From Rhodospirillaceae bacterium (GTDB taxonomy: Bacteria; Pseudomonadota; Alphaproteobacteria; Rhodospirillales; Rhodospirillaceae): a stretch of DNA of 64,000 bases. Numbering within the stretch: position 1 is the stretch's first letter; every line of letters starts with the position of its first letter. The translations under genes were made by a program, and so were the position numbers. The notes beneath the pieces are model-generated. The model searched no databases and was not told the origin of the DNA. It saw only the letters and a list, made by a program, of their open reading frames with translations. This document shows, in pieces, positions 44,533 to 52,322 of this stretch. The stretch lies in the NCBI GenBank assembly GCA_947476925.1, contig CANJSF010000011.1, forward strand, positions 56,860 through 120,859, read 5' to 3'.

Positions 44533-45066
44533 ATGAATGCCGTTTGTCGTTCTGTCGCTGCCCTGGCGGTCTGCATTTGCGTTTTAGCCATGCCTTCGGC
44601 TGGCAAAGCCGCTGTTGGCGCGCCGATCCCTGAGGCCAAGGTTGAGACACTGAATAAAGCTAAGCTGGTCGTGCCGAAGGATTTTACAGCCGAGCGCAAC
44701 GTGCTGCTGTTCAGTTTTGGTCGTGACATGCAGGCCGCTGTCGATGCCTGGGACGCCGCCTTAGGTCCGGATCGCAACGGGACTGGCGTGCAGGTTTACA
44801 ACATGCCGCTGATTCCTAACCCAGGCGGCATCGTGCGCGGGTTTATTTCAGGCGGCATGCGCGGCATTTACAAGGACGCAGCCGTCCGTGACCGTGTCAT
44901 TGTGATGTATGTCGAGGAAAAGACCTACTTCCCAGCGCTGGGCGTAGCTAACAAAGAAGCCCCCTTGATTGTCGTCACCGACAAGGCGGGGATTGAGCTG
45001 GGGCGGGTGCAAGGCCCTCTGACCGATACGGCGCTGGCCGACGTCCGCGCACTGATTGCAAAATAA
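44533..45066 (+). CDS. Exported protein, possibly thioredoxin-fold
   Basis: A 177-residue protein with a signal peptide (MNAVCRSVAALAVCICVLA, then AGKAAVGAP). The mature domain alternates strands and helices: ERNVLLFSFGRDMQAAVDAW (strand-helix), VQVYNMPLIPNPGGIVRGF, RVIVMYVEE and APLIVVTDKAGIELGRVQGPL. This arrangement recalls thioredoxin-like or ATP10-like folds, but no CxxC motif exists and the family is not certain. The ATG at 44533 is preferred over the GTG at 44524 because AAAGG lies nine bases before it. It is in the same run as the Rieske oxygenase, 11 bases apart. Confidence 0.68.
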   Translation: MNAVCRSVAALAVCICVLAMPSAGKAAVGAPIPEAKVETLNKAKLVVPKDFTAERNVLLFSFGRDMQAAVDAWDAALGPDRNGTGVQVYNMPLIPNPGGIVRGFISGGMRGIYKDAAVRDRVIVMYVEEKTYFPALGVANKEAPLIVVTDKAGIELGRVQGPLTDTALADVRALIAK

Positions 45067-45099
45067 ATCATCCGCCGAGTCCTGCGCATCAAAGCAAAA

Positions 45100-45124
45100 G
45101 GGCGCCGCCAAAAAGGCGACGCCC
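45100..45124. terminator. Bidirectional intrinsic terminator
   Basis: GGGCGCCGCC at 45100-45109 pairs with GGCGACGCCC at 45115-45124 with one C-A mismatch, around an AAAAA loop. It lies between convergent genes (exported protein and MAPEG). On the minus strand the stem is followed by a TTTTG tract, so it probably ends transcription from the MAPEG side more efficiently. Confidence 0.7.
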
Positions 45125-45151
45125 TCTATTCGCGCAGGTCGCGAATCGGGC

Positions 45152-45547
45152 TTAGATGATCTTCATCACCGCGCCGGCGAGCCCGCCCAGAAGCAAAATC
45201 ACCGACGGCAGGAACGTGAGGCCAAAACCAGCGCTGCGTTTCTCGGCGGCCTGATAATAGGTCACGGCATAGAGGATGCGACCAATCGGCCAGAAGATTC
45301 CGATGATCGCCGCAGTCGTATCGCCCCAAGCGGCGGCGAACATCCAAAGTGCTGGAATGAACAAGGCAATCTGTTCGACAGTGTTTTGATGAACGCGATA
45401 AACCCTTTGAAAATCAGGCGGGCCGTCAATACTCGGGGCTTTGACGCCGAACTTGGCGCGCGCTCCACCCACCTTCAAGGTGACCCAAATATAGACCAAA
45501 AGGGCCAGCGACGTGACGATGACGGTGTAGGGAAATAAGTCGAGCAT
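45152..45547 (-). CDS. MAPEG-family membrane protein
   Basis: A 131-residue protein with four hydrophobic segments, in the MAPEG group (membrane-associated proteins in eicosanoid and glutathione metabolism). The signature GPPDFQRVYRVHQNTVEQIALFIPALWMF fits the family (RxxNxxE-like region, RVHQNTVE). GRILYAVTYYQAAEKRSAGFGL is the helix 3-4 region typical of bacterial MAPEG proteins. A glutathione-dependent role is plausible, since gshA is nearby in the window. The ATG at 45547 gives the normal MAPEG length, and the longer upstream frame is rejected. Confidence 0.85.
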   Translation of the reverse strand: MLDLFPYTVIVTSLALLVYIWVTLKVGGARAKFGVKAPSIDGPPDFQRVYRVHQNTVEQIALFIPALWMFAAAWGDTTAAIIGIFWPIGRILYAVTYYQAAEKRSAGFGLTFLPSVILLLGGLAGAVMKII

Positions 45548-45661
45548 GTGTCTCCTCCAAACGAAGGCCGGCGTACCGGCGATGACGCAGCATCGACGCA
45601 ACAATGCAACGGAGTCAAAAAAAATCGGCGTGGGAGTCATTTTTGCTTGATTTCTCGCTCA

Positions 45662-45772
45662 ATGGGCGTAAATGCAAATTCAAGACGTACGCGCACGTGC
45701 CTAAAGCTGATTGCCGTTAAGCAACGACGTAAGCGTCCTTTCGTTGGTTGGACTTTGTTATTTTTCGTCTGA
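45662..45772 (+). CDS. Putative basic leader peptide (36 aa)
   Basis: A 36-residue ORF in the decarboxylase leader, beginning MGVNANSRRTRTCLK and ending with WTLLFFV. It is rich in Arg and Lys (a KQRRKR run at about 20-25) and closes with a hydrophobic run. Basic leader peptides that stall ribosomes control ornithine decarboxylase in other bacteria (SpeFL). No convincing Shine-Dalgarno is seen upstream, so translation is uncertain and this is listed as a hypothesis. Confidence 0.25.
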   Translation: MGVNANSRRTRTCLKLIAVKQRRKRPFVGWTLLFFV

Positions 45773-46020
45773 TTGATCAAAGGAGGCCGTGCCACGCCCT
45801 TCCCGAGATTGAAGTATCGCTTGCGACGTTCTGTCCGCTTATCGGCGGGGTTCGTCGATGTTCGCTCCCTGACGTGGGATGGCCGCGAATTGGTCGTTCT
45901 GGGTCGGTTTGATGTGCTTCGTGATTGAAGCAAGCCTCCACCAACGGCTGTCGTTAAGCTCACCTTAAAAAAATTGGCGCAAGAGAACCAAATAAGAAGT
46001 GGGTACCTCGTAACAAGATC

Positions 46021-46045
46021 CCGCGACAAAGAAAGCAGGTCGCGG
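46021..46045 (+). promoter_or_regulatory. Hairpin directly upstream of the decarboxylase ribosome-binding site
   Basis: CCGCGAC (46021-46027) and GTCGCGG (46039-46045) form a perfect seven-base-pair stem with an 11-base A-rich loop, 24 bases before the start codon. It has no T-run and so is not a terminator. It could be the regulated stem of the leader. Confidence 0.45.
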
Positions 46046-46068
46046 CGGAGAGGCGGAACAAGGAAGAG

Positions 46069-47478
46069 ATGGAACCACACCGATTGCTGCCCGGCAGCAC
46101 AGAAGCTCAAAGCACCACCACGCCGGATTACTTGTTCCGGTCCGTGAACGAAGTTGCCAAACGTCTCAAGCCCGAGACGCCGATCCAGTGCGTGTTCCCG
46201 GACTCTGTGCGCACCCAAGCGCGCAAGTTTATCGACCTATTCCCTGGCACTGTTCTATATGCCGTAAAATGCAATCCCGGCCCCGATATGCTGCGGCATA
46301 TGTATGCGGCTGGTATTCGCCATTTTGACGTCGCGTCACTGGAAGAGGCCCGCTTGGTGAGGGGCCTGTTTAAAGACGCCAAACTCCATTTCATGCACCC
46401 GGTCAAATCGCGCGAATCGATCCGCCGCGCTTACCGCATGGGCATTCGCGACTTCTCGCTCGATTCGGCTGCCGAATTGATGAAGCTGATGGAAGAGACC
46501 AAGTCCGCCCGTGACTTGCGCCTGTTCATTCGCTTGGCTGTTGCGGGCAATTCCGCCGCCTATGACCTGTCGGGCAAATTTGGGGCGGCGCCGTCCACAG
46601 CGGTCGACCTCTTGCGTCAGGCCCGCAAATTGGCCGCCAAGGTAGGCATTTGCTTTCATGTCGGCTCGCAGTGCATGGACCCGGTTGCGTACACCGCTGC
46701 CATCGGGCGCGCGCTTGATGTTGCGACCAAAGCCAAGGTGAAAGTTGACATTCTGGATGTGGGCGGCGGTTTTCCGGCCACCTACCCCAACATGATCCCG
46801 CCGCCGCTGGAAAATTTTGTCGAGGCCATCAAAGTGGCGGCACAGCCATTTGTCGATCAAGGTGCCGAACTGTGGTGCGAGCCCGGCCGTGCCATGGTTG
46901 CTGCTGCTGCGTCGATGCTCGTGCGCGTCAACCTGCGCAAAGGCCGCCGCCTATATATTAACGACGGCACCTACGGCAGCCTGTTTGATGCCGGGGCTTT
47001 GAACTGGAAGTTCCCGGTGCGCCTGGTGCGGCCCCAGAAGGCTGGCCGTGGTAACACGCACAAAGATGCCAACGCCCGACCGCCATCTGAGAAGATGGTG
47101 CCGTTCATGTTCTATGGCCCCACCTGTGACAATCTCGATAAAATGAAGGGGCCCTTCCTGCTGCCCGAGGATACCCAAGAAGGCGATTGGATCGAGATCG
47201 GCATGCTGGGCGCCTATGGCTCAACCATGCAAACGCGCTTCAACGGCTTTCACTCGGAGTTTGTGGCGACAGTTTGGCCCGAAGCGGCACCTTTTGCGTT
47301 CGAACGGCTGCGCAAAAAGCCGACACTCGTCGTTCCAACCGAGCCTGCAGTTCAGCAAGCCTCGGCATTGCGGCGCGCGAGTGCATCCAAATCTATGAAG
47401 CAGGCCCCAGCCGAGCGGGGGTCGCAAAACCTTCACGCATCGGGGGATGGCCGCGCGCCACCGCTCTCGGCTAAATAG
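46069..47478 (+). CDS. Ornithine/lysine decarboxylase, alanine-racemase-fold PLP type
   Basis: A 469-residue group IV decarboxylase making putrescine (or cadaverine). The PLP lysine is K67 in YAVKCNPGP. HVGSQCMDP (near 198), DVGGGFPATY and CEPGRAMVA are the cofactor and substrate blocks. The partner-subunit Cys is in FYGPTCDNLD (near 347). The catalytic core ends around 430, and the last 35-40 residues are a low-complexity extension rich in Ala, Ser and Lys. The gene is followed after 29 bases by a DHS-like gene, which points to polyamine synthesis from the decarboxylase product. A 521-base leader precedes it. Confidence 0.9.
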   Translation: MEPHRLLPGSTEAQSTTTPDYLFRSVNEVAKRLKPETPIQCVFPDSVRTQARKFIDLFPGTVLYAVKCNPGPDMLRHMYAAGIRHFDVASLEEARLVRGLFKDAKLHFMHPVKSRESIRRAYRMGIRDFSLDSAAELMKLMEETKSARDLRLFIRLAVAGNSAAYDLSGKFGAAPSTAVDLLRQARKLAAKVGICFHVGSQCMDPVAYTAAIGRALDVATKAKVKVDILDVGGGFPATYPNMIPPPLENFVEAIKVAAQPFVDQGAELWCEPGRAMVAAAASMLVRVNLRKGRRLYINDGTYGSLFDAGALNWKFPVRLVRPQKAGRGNTHKDANARPPSEKMVPFMFYGPTCDNLDKMKGPFLLPEDTQEGDWIEIGMLGAYGSTMQTRFNGFHSEFVATVWPEAAPFAFERLRKKPTLVVPTEPAVQQASALRRASASKSMKQAPAERGSQNLHASGDGRAPPLSAK

Positions 47479-47507
47479 CCACTCACAATAACAAGGGACT
47501 TTCTGAA

Positions 47508-48551
47508 ATGGCTGCTCGCAACAAAAAGACAAACAAAAAAGCGGCCTTGCTCTCCACGCCTGTGGAGCACATCGACTTTACCAAGTTCGACGCAAGGCCA
47601 ATTATCACCGCCATGGGCAAGATGTCGTTCACCTCGCGCGATACCGCGCGCGCGGCGGAAATCTTCAACCAAATGCTGGCCGATCCGAAGTGCTCGATTG
47701 TGCTCACGCTCGCGGGCTCGACCTCGGCGGGCGGCTGCATGCAAGTGTACTCGGATATGGTGAAGTATGGCATGGTCGATGCCATCGTCTCGACCGGCGC
47801 ATCGATTGTGGACATGGATTTTTTCGAAGCCCTGGGCTTCAAGCATTTCCAAGGCAGCCAATTCATTGACGATAAGGAACTGCGCTCGCTGTACATCGAC
47901 CGCATCTACGACACCTATATCGACGAAGAAGAATTGCAATATTGCGACCACACCATCGGTAAAATTGCCGACAGTCTTGAACCGCGCGCTTACTCTTCGC
48001 GCGAATTTATCCACGAGATGGGCCGCTGGCTGAAAAAGAACAGCAAGAAGAAGGGCTCTCTGGTTGAAAACGCCTACGACCACGGCGTGCCAATTTTCTG
48101 CCCGGCGTTTGTCGATAGCTCGGCTGGCTTCGGGTTGGTTAACCACCAAGTCAAGAATCCCAAGAAGCACATGGTGCTGGACGCCATTGCCGACTTCCGC
48201 GAACTCACCGACATCAAATTGAAGGCCGGCACAACCGGCCTGATGATGATTGGCGGCGGTGTGCCCAAAAACTTTGTTCAAGACACTGTCGTGTGTGCCG
48301 AAGTTTTGGGCCACAAAAACGTCGAAATGCACAAATACGCCGTGCAGATTACGGTTGCCGATGTGCGCGACGGCGCGTGCTCGTCCTCGACGCTGAAGGA
48401 AGCTAATTCCTGGGGTAAGGTCGACGCGGCCTGCGAACAGATGGTGTTCGCTGAAGCCTCAAGTGTCATTCCTCTCATTGCATCTGATGCTTTCCATCGC
48501 GGTCATTGGAAAAAGCGCAAACGCCGCAATTTCGCGAAACTTTTCAAATAG
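47508..48551 (+). CDS. Deoxyhypusine synthase-like enzyme, predicted homospermidine/polyamine synthase
   Basis: A 347-residue deoxyhypusine synthase-family protein. The NAD-site and active-site features are TLAGSTSAGGCMQVYSDMV near 65, STGASIVDMDFFEALG, FCPAFVDSSAGFG and the catalytic NSWGKVD with K304, matching the Lys that forms the enzyme-imine intermediate in human DHS. Bacteria generally lack the eIF5A substrate, so bacterial DHS-like proteins are thought to transfer butylamine groups between polyamines, giving homospermidine. Immediately downstream of the decarboxylase, it fits a putrescine to homospermidine route. The operon closes with a terminator. Confidence 0.9.
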   Translation: MAARNKKTNKKAALLSTPVEHIDFTKFDARPIITAMGKMSFTSRDTARAAEIFNQMLADPKCSIVLTLAGSTSAGGCMQVYSDMVKYGMVDAIVSTGASIVDMDFFEALGFKHFQGSQFIDDKELRSLYIDRIYDTYIDEEELQYCDHTIGKIADSLEPRAYSSREFIHEMGRWLKKNSKKKGSLVENAYDHGVPIFCPAFVDSSAGFGLVNHQVKNPKKHMVLDAIADFRELTDIKLKAGTTGLMMIGGGVPKNFVQDTVVCAEVLGHKNVEMHKYAVQITVADVRDGACSSSTLKEANSWGKVDAACEQMVFAEASSVIPLIASDAFHRGHWKKRKRRNFAKLFK

Positions 48552-48565
48552 TCGAGTTTTTAAAG

Positions 48566-48590
48566 CCCCTCCCGAAACGGAGGGGTTTTT
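48566..48590 (+). terminator. Strong intrinsic terminator after the polyamine operon
   Basis: CCCCTCC (48566-48572) and GGAGGGG (48579-48585) pair perfectly around a six-base loop and are followed by TTTTT (48586-48590). It begins 15 bases after the DHS-like stop and ends the operon. A second small hairpin at 48605-48616 (CGCCC-GT-GGGCG) is flanked by TCTC/GAGA pairs further downstream. Confidence 0.85.
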
Positions 48591-48695
48591 GCTTCTCGTT
48601 CTCGCGCCCGTGGGCGGGAGAGGAAAATGTAGGCGGTTTTCCTATTCCACCTGGGCCTGGCGCTGCTAAGCTTTCGGCGTTCAGGGAGAATATCA

Positions 48696-49196
48696 ATGGA
48701 ATTTGAGTGTCGCGTTTCGCCCGTTAAACGGGTTTCGGTTTTCTGTCGTGATATCGATAAATCTTTGGCTTTCTATCGCGATATTTTGGGCATGAAAATC
48801 ATCGAAGATAAAAAAATCTCTGGCCCGTTCATCGGCAAGTTGGTGAACCTGCCCAGTTGCACCATGCGCATTGTCTATCTCTCCGCCGACAAAAACATTG
48901 ATGCTGGGCTGGTCGGACTGTTTCACGTGACCGAGCCGATCTTGCCGGTCGCTCCACAGGCAACGCCGGGCCAAATCCATTGGGGGCAAGGCTCATTTGT
49001 GTTCTCAACCGACAAGGGCGACGAGATCTATGCCGACCTCGTCAAGCAAGGGTACAAATTTCTGACGCCGCCGACGCCCTACACAAAGCCCACGGACGAT
49101 ACCTACATGAAGGCCGGTGTTTACACCGAGATGATCTTTTATGATCCCGATGGCCTGATGTGCTCGATCATTGGTTATAAACCCTTGCCGACATAG
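48696..49196 (+). CDS. VOC-family (glyoxalase/bleomycin resistance-like) protein
   Basis: A 166-residue vicinal-oxygen-chelate-fold protein with two beta-alpha-beta-beta-beta modules. KRVSVFCRDIDKSLAFYRDILGMKI is the first module start and EMIFYDPDGLMCSIIGYK the second module end. The metal ligands and reaction are not identifiable by eye. VOC members include extradiol dioxygenases and isomerases. The ribosome-binding site is GGGAGAA. It is followed after seven bases by the amine oxidase gene, so the two are likely co-transcribed. Confidence 0.85.
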   Translation: MEFECRVSPVKRVSVFCRDIDKSLAFYRDILGMKIIEDKKISGPFIGKLVNLPSCTMRIVYLSADKNIDAGLVGLFHVTEPILPVAPQATPGQIHWGQGSFVFSTDKGDEIYADLVKQGYKFLTPPTPYTKPTDDTYMKAGVYTEMIFYDPDGLMCSIIGYKPLPT

Positions 49197-49203
49197 GCCA
49201 CGC

Positions 49204-50622
49204 ATGACGCCCATCGCGCGCCGCACTGCACTTGCCGCAACAACCGCCGCCGTGCTGCCGACCACACGACGGGCGCATGCCGCTGCTGAGCCTGATGTCA
49301 TTGTTGTCGGGGCGGGGCTCGCGGGGCTTTATGCGGCCACGTTGCTAGAAGAGCAGGGGTTAAAAGTTGTGGTGCTTGAGGGACGCGAACGCGTGGGCGG
49401 GCGCGTCTACACTCTCAACAATCTACCCGGCAAACCTGAAGCTGGTGGCGAGGTGTTTGGCGCTTACTATGCACGCTGCACCGATATGGCCCAGAAACTA
49501 GGCCTGACGTTGAAGGTGCCGCGTCCACGCTCGCAGGCCGCCGACGCCGACTTGATGATGAATTTGCGCGGCCAGAACATCCAGTTGCAAGAGTGGGAGA
49601 ACCACCCGCTCAATCCCCATCCGGACGACTTGAAAAAATATACACCCTGGCAGGTGTTCTTCAGTGTGCTGCCCAAGCAAAACCCGTTGTCGAATCTTGA
49701 TGATTGGTGGGACCCAAAGTTTCGGCAATACGACATCCGGTTTTATGACTATTTGAAATCGAAAGGCTTCAAAGACGAAGCCATTCGCCTGCAAGAGGCC
49801 AACTCCGCCTATGGGAATACGATGTACGACGTTTCAGCGTTGCACATTTTTCATTACTACGTTTGGGCCAGCTTGCAGGCTTCGGGTGGACCGCGCGGGC
49901 AAATTGTCGGTGGCAACGGCAAGTTGCCCGAGGGCATGGCCGCGCTATTAAAATCTGAGATCCGATTCAAAACCAAAATTATCGGCTTTCGGTCCGACGA
50001 CACGGGCGCAGAAGTGGTCACGGCCGACAACAAAACCATCCGTGCCAAACGCGTGATTTGTACGCTGCCGTTTTCACTCACTCGTTTTGTAAAATTTGAC
50101 CCCGCCCTATCGGGCGTGCAGCGTGAAGCCGTGGAACTGATGCCGTATTACAAAACGTTCCAAATTCACTATGCTATCGAGAAGCCGTTTTGGGAGAAAG
50201 ATGGCTTGCCTCCCAGCATGTGGACCGACTCACCTTTCGACCGGTTGAATCTGCTGTATGACGATGCGGGTCGCCCGGCATGTTACCTTGCTTACGTGAA
50301 TGGGCTGGAGGCGGGCGCGCTCGACCGCATGACGCCCGAGGCGGCAGACGTGTTTGTGCGCAGCGAGATCGAGAAAGTTCGTCCCGCCGCCAAAGGTGCG
50401 TTGAAAGCTCTTCGCGTCCACTCAAACCAAAACGATCCCTTCATTGGCGGGTCGTACGCTTATTGGAATCCGGGCCAGCCTAGCCGTATGCCCGGCGAGA
50501 TCGCCAAGCCCTTGGGCCGCATTCACTTTGCCGGTGAGCACACTGCGCTCACCAATCGCGGCATGGAGGGTGCGATGGAATCGGGCGAACGCGCTGCACT
50601 AGAAGTATTGGGGGCATTGTGA
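49204..50622 (+). CDS. Flavin amine oxidase, Tat-exported
   Basis: A 472-residue FAD-dependent amine oxidase. The N-terminus IARRTALAATTAAVLPTTRR is a Tat signal. The Rossmann dinucleotide-binding motif VIVVGAGLAGLYAATLL is followed by VLEGRERVGGRVYT, the monoamine oxidase GG-doublet. The C-terminal FAD site is GRIHFAGEHTAL, with EGAMESGERAALEVL. Polyamines, tyramine or indole amines are possible substrates. The ATG at 49204 starts the signal. The stop overlaps the next gene in TGATG. Confidence 0.9.
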   Translation: MTPIARRTALAATTAAVLPTTRRAHAAAEPDVIVVGAGLAGLYAATLLEEQGLKVVVLEGRERVGGRVYTLNNLPGKPEAGGEVFGAYYARCTDMAQKLGLTLKVPRPRSQAADADLMMNLRGQNIQLQEWENHPLNPHPDDLKKYTPWQVFFSVLPKQNPLSNLDDWWDPKFRQYDIRFYDYLKSKGFKDEAIRLQEANSAYGNTMYDVSALHIFHYYVWASLQASGGPRGQIVGGNGKLPEGMAALLKSEIRFKTKIIGFRSDDTGAEVVTADNKTIRAKRVICTLPFSLTRFVKFDPALSGVQREAVELMPYYKTFQIHYAIEKPFWEKDGLPPSMWTDSPFDRLNLLYDDAGRPACYLAYVNGLEAGALDRMTPEAADVFVRSEIEKVRPAAKGALKALRVHSNQNDPFIGGSYAYWNPGQPSRMPGEIAKPLGRIHFAGEHTALTNRGMEGAMESGERAALEVLGAL

Positions 50623-51269
50623 TGGCTAACAAAGTTTGGGCAGCATTACTTGTCTGCTTGTTGTGTTCGCCGGCTTCGGTTGCGCAAACAAAACCAGAGC
50701 TGCAAGCTCAACTGACACAGCTGATGCAAATGCTGCCGGGCGACTACGACAACGCGGCGCAGCTCAAGCGCCAAGGCAGCGACAAACCATTCTATCCGGT
50801 GCGCACGATGATCCGGCCGGTCGCTATGCCCGAGATTGGTGCGCATGTGCTGTACCTCGAAGAATACCGCGATAACGACCCCGCCAAGATTACGCGCATC
50901 CGGCTTTATAAATTTACCGTCGATGACGGTGCGATCCGGCTGCATCTGGTCAACCCGCTCAAACCCGACGCGCTGGTGGGGGCGCACAAAGATACTTCTA
51001 AGATCGAGGCCATGAAACTGTCCGATATGCGCGTCGACCGTGACCTGTGCGATGTATTTATCCGCAAACAAGGCCAAGAATTCCATGGCGCTATGAAAGA
51101 ACACTCGTGCGACCGCCCCGATAAAACCTGGGTCGATTACCAACTCATCGTTGGGCCAGGCAAACATTGGGTGCGCAATCGCGCACGCTTGCCCGACACA
51201 AATACCGTCGCCTGGGAGTTTGTACCCGGCGCAGGCGAAGGCTTTATTGAGCAGTCGAAGTTGCCCTAA
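50622..51269 (+). CDS. CpcT/CpeT-like protein, exported (first of a tandem pair)
   Basis: A 215-residue protein with a signal peptide (hydrophobic residues about 5-20 then VAQT). The mature part reads like the CpcT/CpeT family: LMQMLPGDYDNAAQ, FYPVRTMIRPVAMPEIG, LYLEEYRDNDPAKITRIRLY, then a beta-rich half with several conserved Cys (about 140 and 155). In cyanobacteria this family attaches bilins to phycobiliproteins. Nothing here suggests phycobilisomes, so another role is likely. It is translated in TGATG overlap with the amine oxidase, and a longer paralogue follows 32 bases later. Confidence 0.65.
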   Translation: MANKVWAALLVCLLCSPASVAQTKPELQAQLTQLMQMLPGDYDNAAQLKRQGSDKPFYPVRTMIRPVAMPEIGAHVLYLEEYRDNDPAKITRIRLYKFTVDDGAIRLHLVNPLKPDALVGAHKDTSKIEAMKLSDMRVDRDLCDVFIRKQGQEFHGAMKEHSCDRPDKTWVDYQLIVGPGKHWVRNRARLPDTNTVAWEFVPGAGEGFIEQSKLP

Positions 51270-51301
51270 GCAGGGGCGTTGTATCCGATGGGGAGGATGC
51301 C

Positions 51302-52279
51302 ATGAAAAAAGTTCTCGCGGCGGCGATGGGCCTGCTGCTGTTGGCCGCGCCGGCGGCGGCCCACACCAAAGCGGATCTTAATGCCCAATTGAAGCTGATG
51401 ATGGAATGGTGGCCTGGCGACTATGACAACAACGAGCAAATCGTACGTCAGTCCGGCGGAGGCCTCAGCACGCCGACCGACAAGCCCTTTTATCGCCTGC
51501 ATACGGTGTTCAAGCGCGTGAACATGCCCGAGCTGGGTGACAACGTGCTTTATGTCGAGGAATGGAAGAACAATAATCCCGCCGACATTGCGCGTATTCG
51601 ACTCTATTCGCTTAGCGTCGACGAAAAAGAAGAAGCGATTTTGGTAAAGTTTATGACACCGCTCGACACCAAATCGTTGGCCGGCGCGCACAAAGATGTC
51701 GCCAAGGTCGAAAAGCTGAAAAAGAAAGACGTGCGCGTTTTTAGCGACGCCTGCAGTGTCTACATGCGCTGGGAAGGTGCGCAATTTCGTGGCGGCATGA
51801 AAGAGAAAAGCTGCAACGTTAACGACAATAAAGAATGGTTTCAGTATCAAGTCATTGTCGGCCCCAAACACTATTGGGCGCGTGACCGTCGCTTCACATA
51901 CGCCGACAACACGATCACCTACGAAATGGCACCGGGGTCGAACTACGCGTGGTTCGAGCAAAGCAAAGCGCGCTGGTTTTCGTGCGATGTGCTCGACAGC
52001 CCCGATGGCGACATGACCAAGTCGAAGGCTTACAAGACCGTTGAATTGCACGACCAGGGCGGTGAAGCCGATATCAACTGGCCAGACGGCCGTGACTTGG
52101 CGTTTGTGATTCACAATCGCGCATTTACCTCACCCCCCGACCGCGAGTTCCCATTGTTTCGTATTCACGAGAAATCCAACATGACCGTGCCCATTGCGTA
52201 TGCTTACGCAGTCGATGATGCCGAACGCTTTGGGCTTAATCTCGGTTGGTTCTACATTCGGTGTCAGGTGAAGAAGTAG
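51302..52279 (+). CDS. CpcT/CpeT-like protein with C-terminal extension, exported (second of a tandem pair)
   Basis: A 325-residue protein with a signal peptide (MKKVLAAAMGLLLLAAPAAA). Its first 210 residues parallel the upstream gene (LMMEWWPGDYDNNEQ, FYRLHTVFKRVNMPELG, LYVEEWKNNNPADIARIRLYSL) and end in WFEQSKA. The remaining 110 residues (from WFSCDV) are a second beta-rich domain absent from the paralogue. A tandem duplication followed by extension is the simplest reading. The substrate is unknown. A GGGGAGGA ribosome-binding site precedes it. Confidence 0.65.
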   Translation: MKKVLAAAMGLLLLAAPAAAHTKADLNAQLKLMMEWWPGDYDNNEQIVRQSGGGLSTPTDKPFYRLHTVFKRVNMPELGDNVLYVEEWKNNNPADIARIRLYSLSVDEKEEAILVKFMTPLDTKSLAGAHKDVAKVEKLKKKDVRVFSDACSVYMRWEGAQFRGGMKEKSCNVNDNKEWFQYQVIVGPKHYWARDRRFTYADNTITYEMAPGSNYAWFEQSKARWFSCDVLDSPDGDMTKSKAYKTVELHDQGGEADINWPDGRDLAFVIHNRAFTSPPDREFPLFRIHEKSNMTVPIAYAYAVDDAERFGLNLGWFYIRCQVKK

Positions 52280-52322
52280 TGGTTTGCTGCGCTGCCACAT
52301 AACGCACCGGTATAATCACTTG

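Larger units (their letters stand above)
45548..46068. promoter_or_regulatory. Long leader of the polyamine operon (possible speF-type RNA)
   Basis: These 521 bases precede the decarboxylase gene and hold no normal gene. A small ORF (45662-45772) is annotated separately. An AAAGGAGG sequence (45779-45786) follows its stop closely, and the same frame then stays open for 51 codons (45773-45925) without a good start. A GC-rich hairpin, CCGCGAC at 46021-46027 with GTCGCGG at 46039-46045, lies just before the decarboxylase ribosome-binding site (AGGAAGAG). Known fact: a cis-regulatory RNA named speF sits upstream of ornithine decarboxylase genes in alphaproteobacteria. Whether this leader belongs to that family was not tested. 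Confidence 0.5.

Noticed and set aside
45637..46218. Minus-strand ORF of 193 codons over the polyamine leader
   Set aside because: It is Arg/Ser-rich, reaches into the decarboxylase coding region and has no ribosome-binding site.
47433..48332. Minus-strand ORF of 299 codons
   Set aside because: It is antisense to the DHS-like gene, which has clear family motifs; the antisense product is His/Arg-rich shadow sequence.
51266..52114. Minus-strand ORF of 282 codons
   Set aside because: Antisense to the second CpcT-like gene; no family features.
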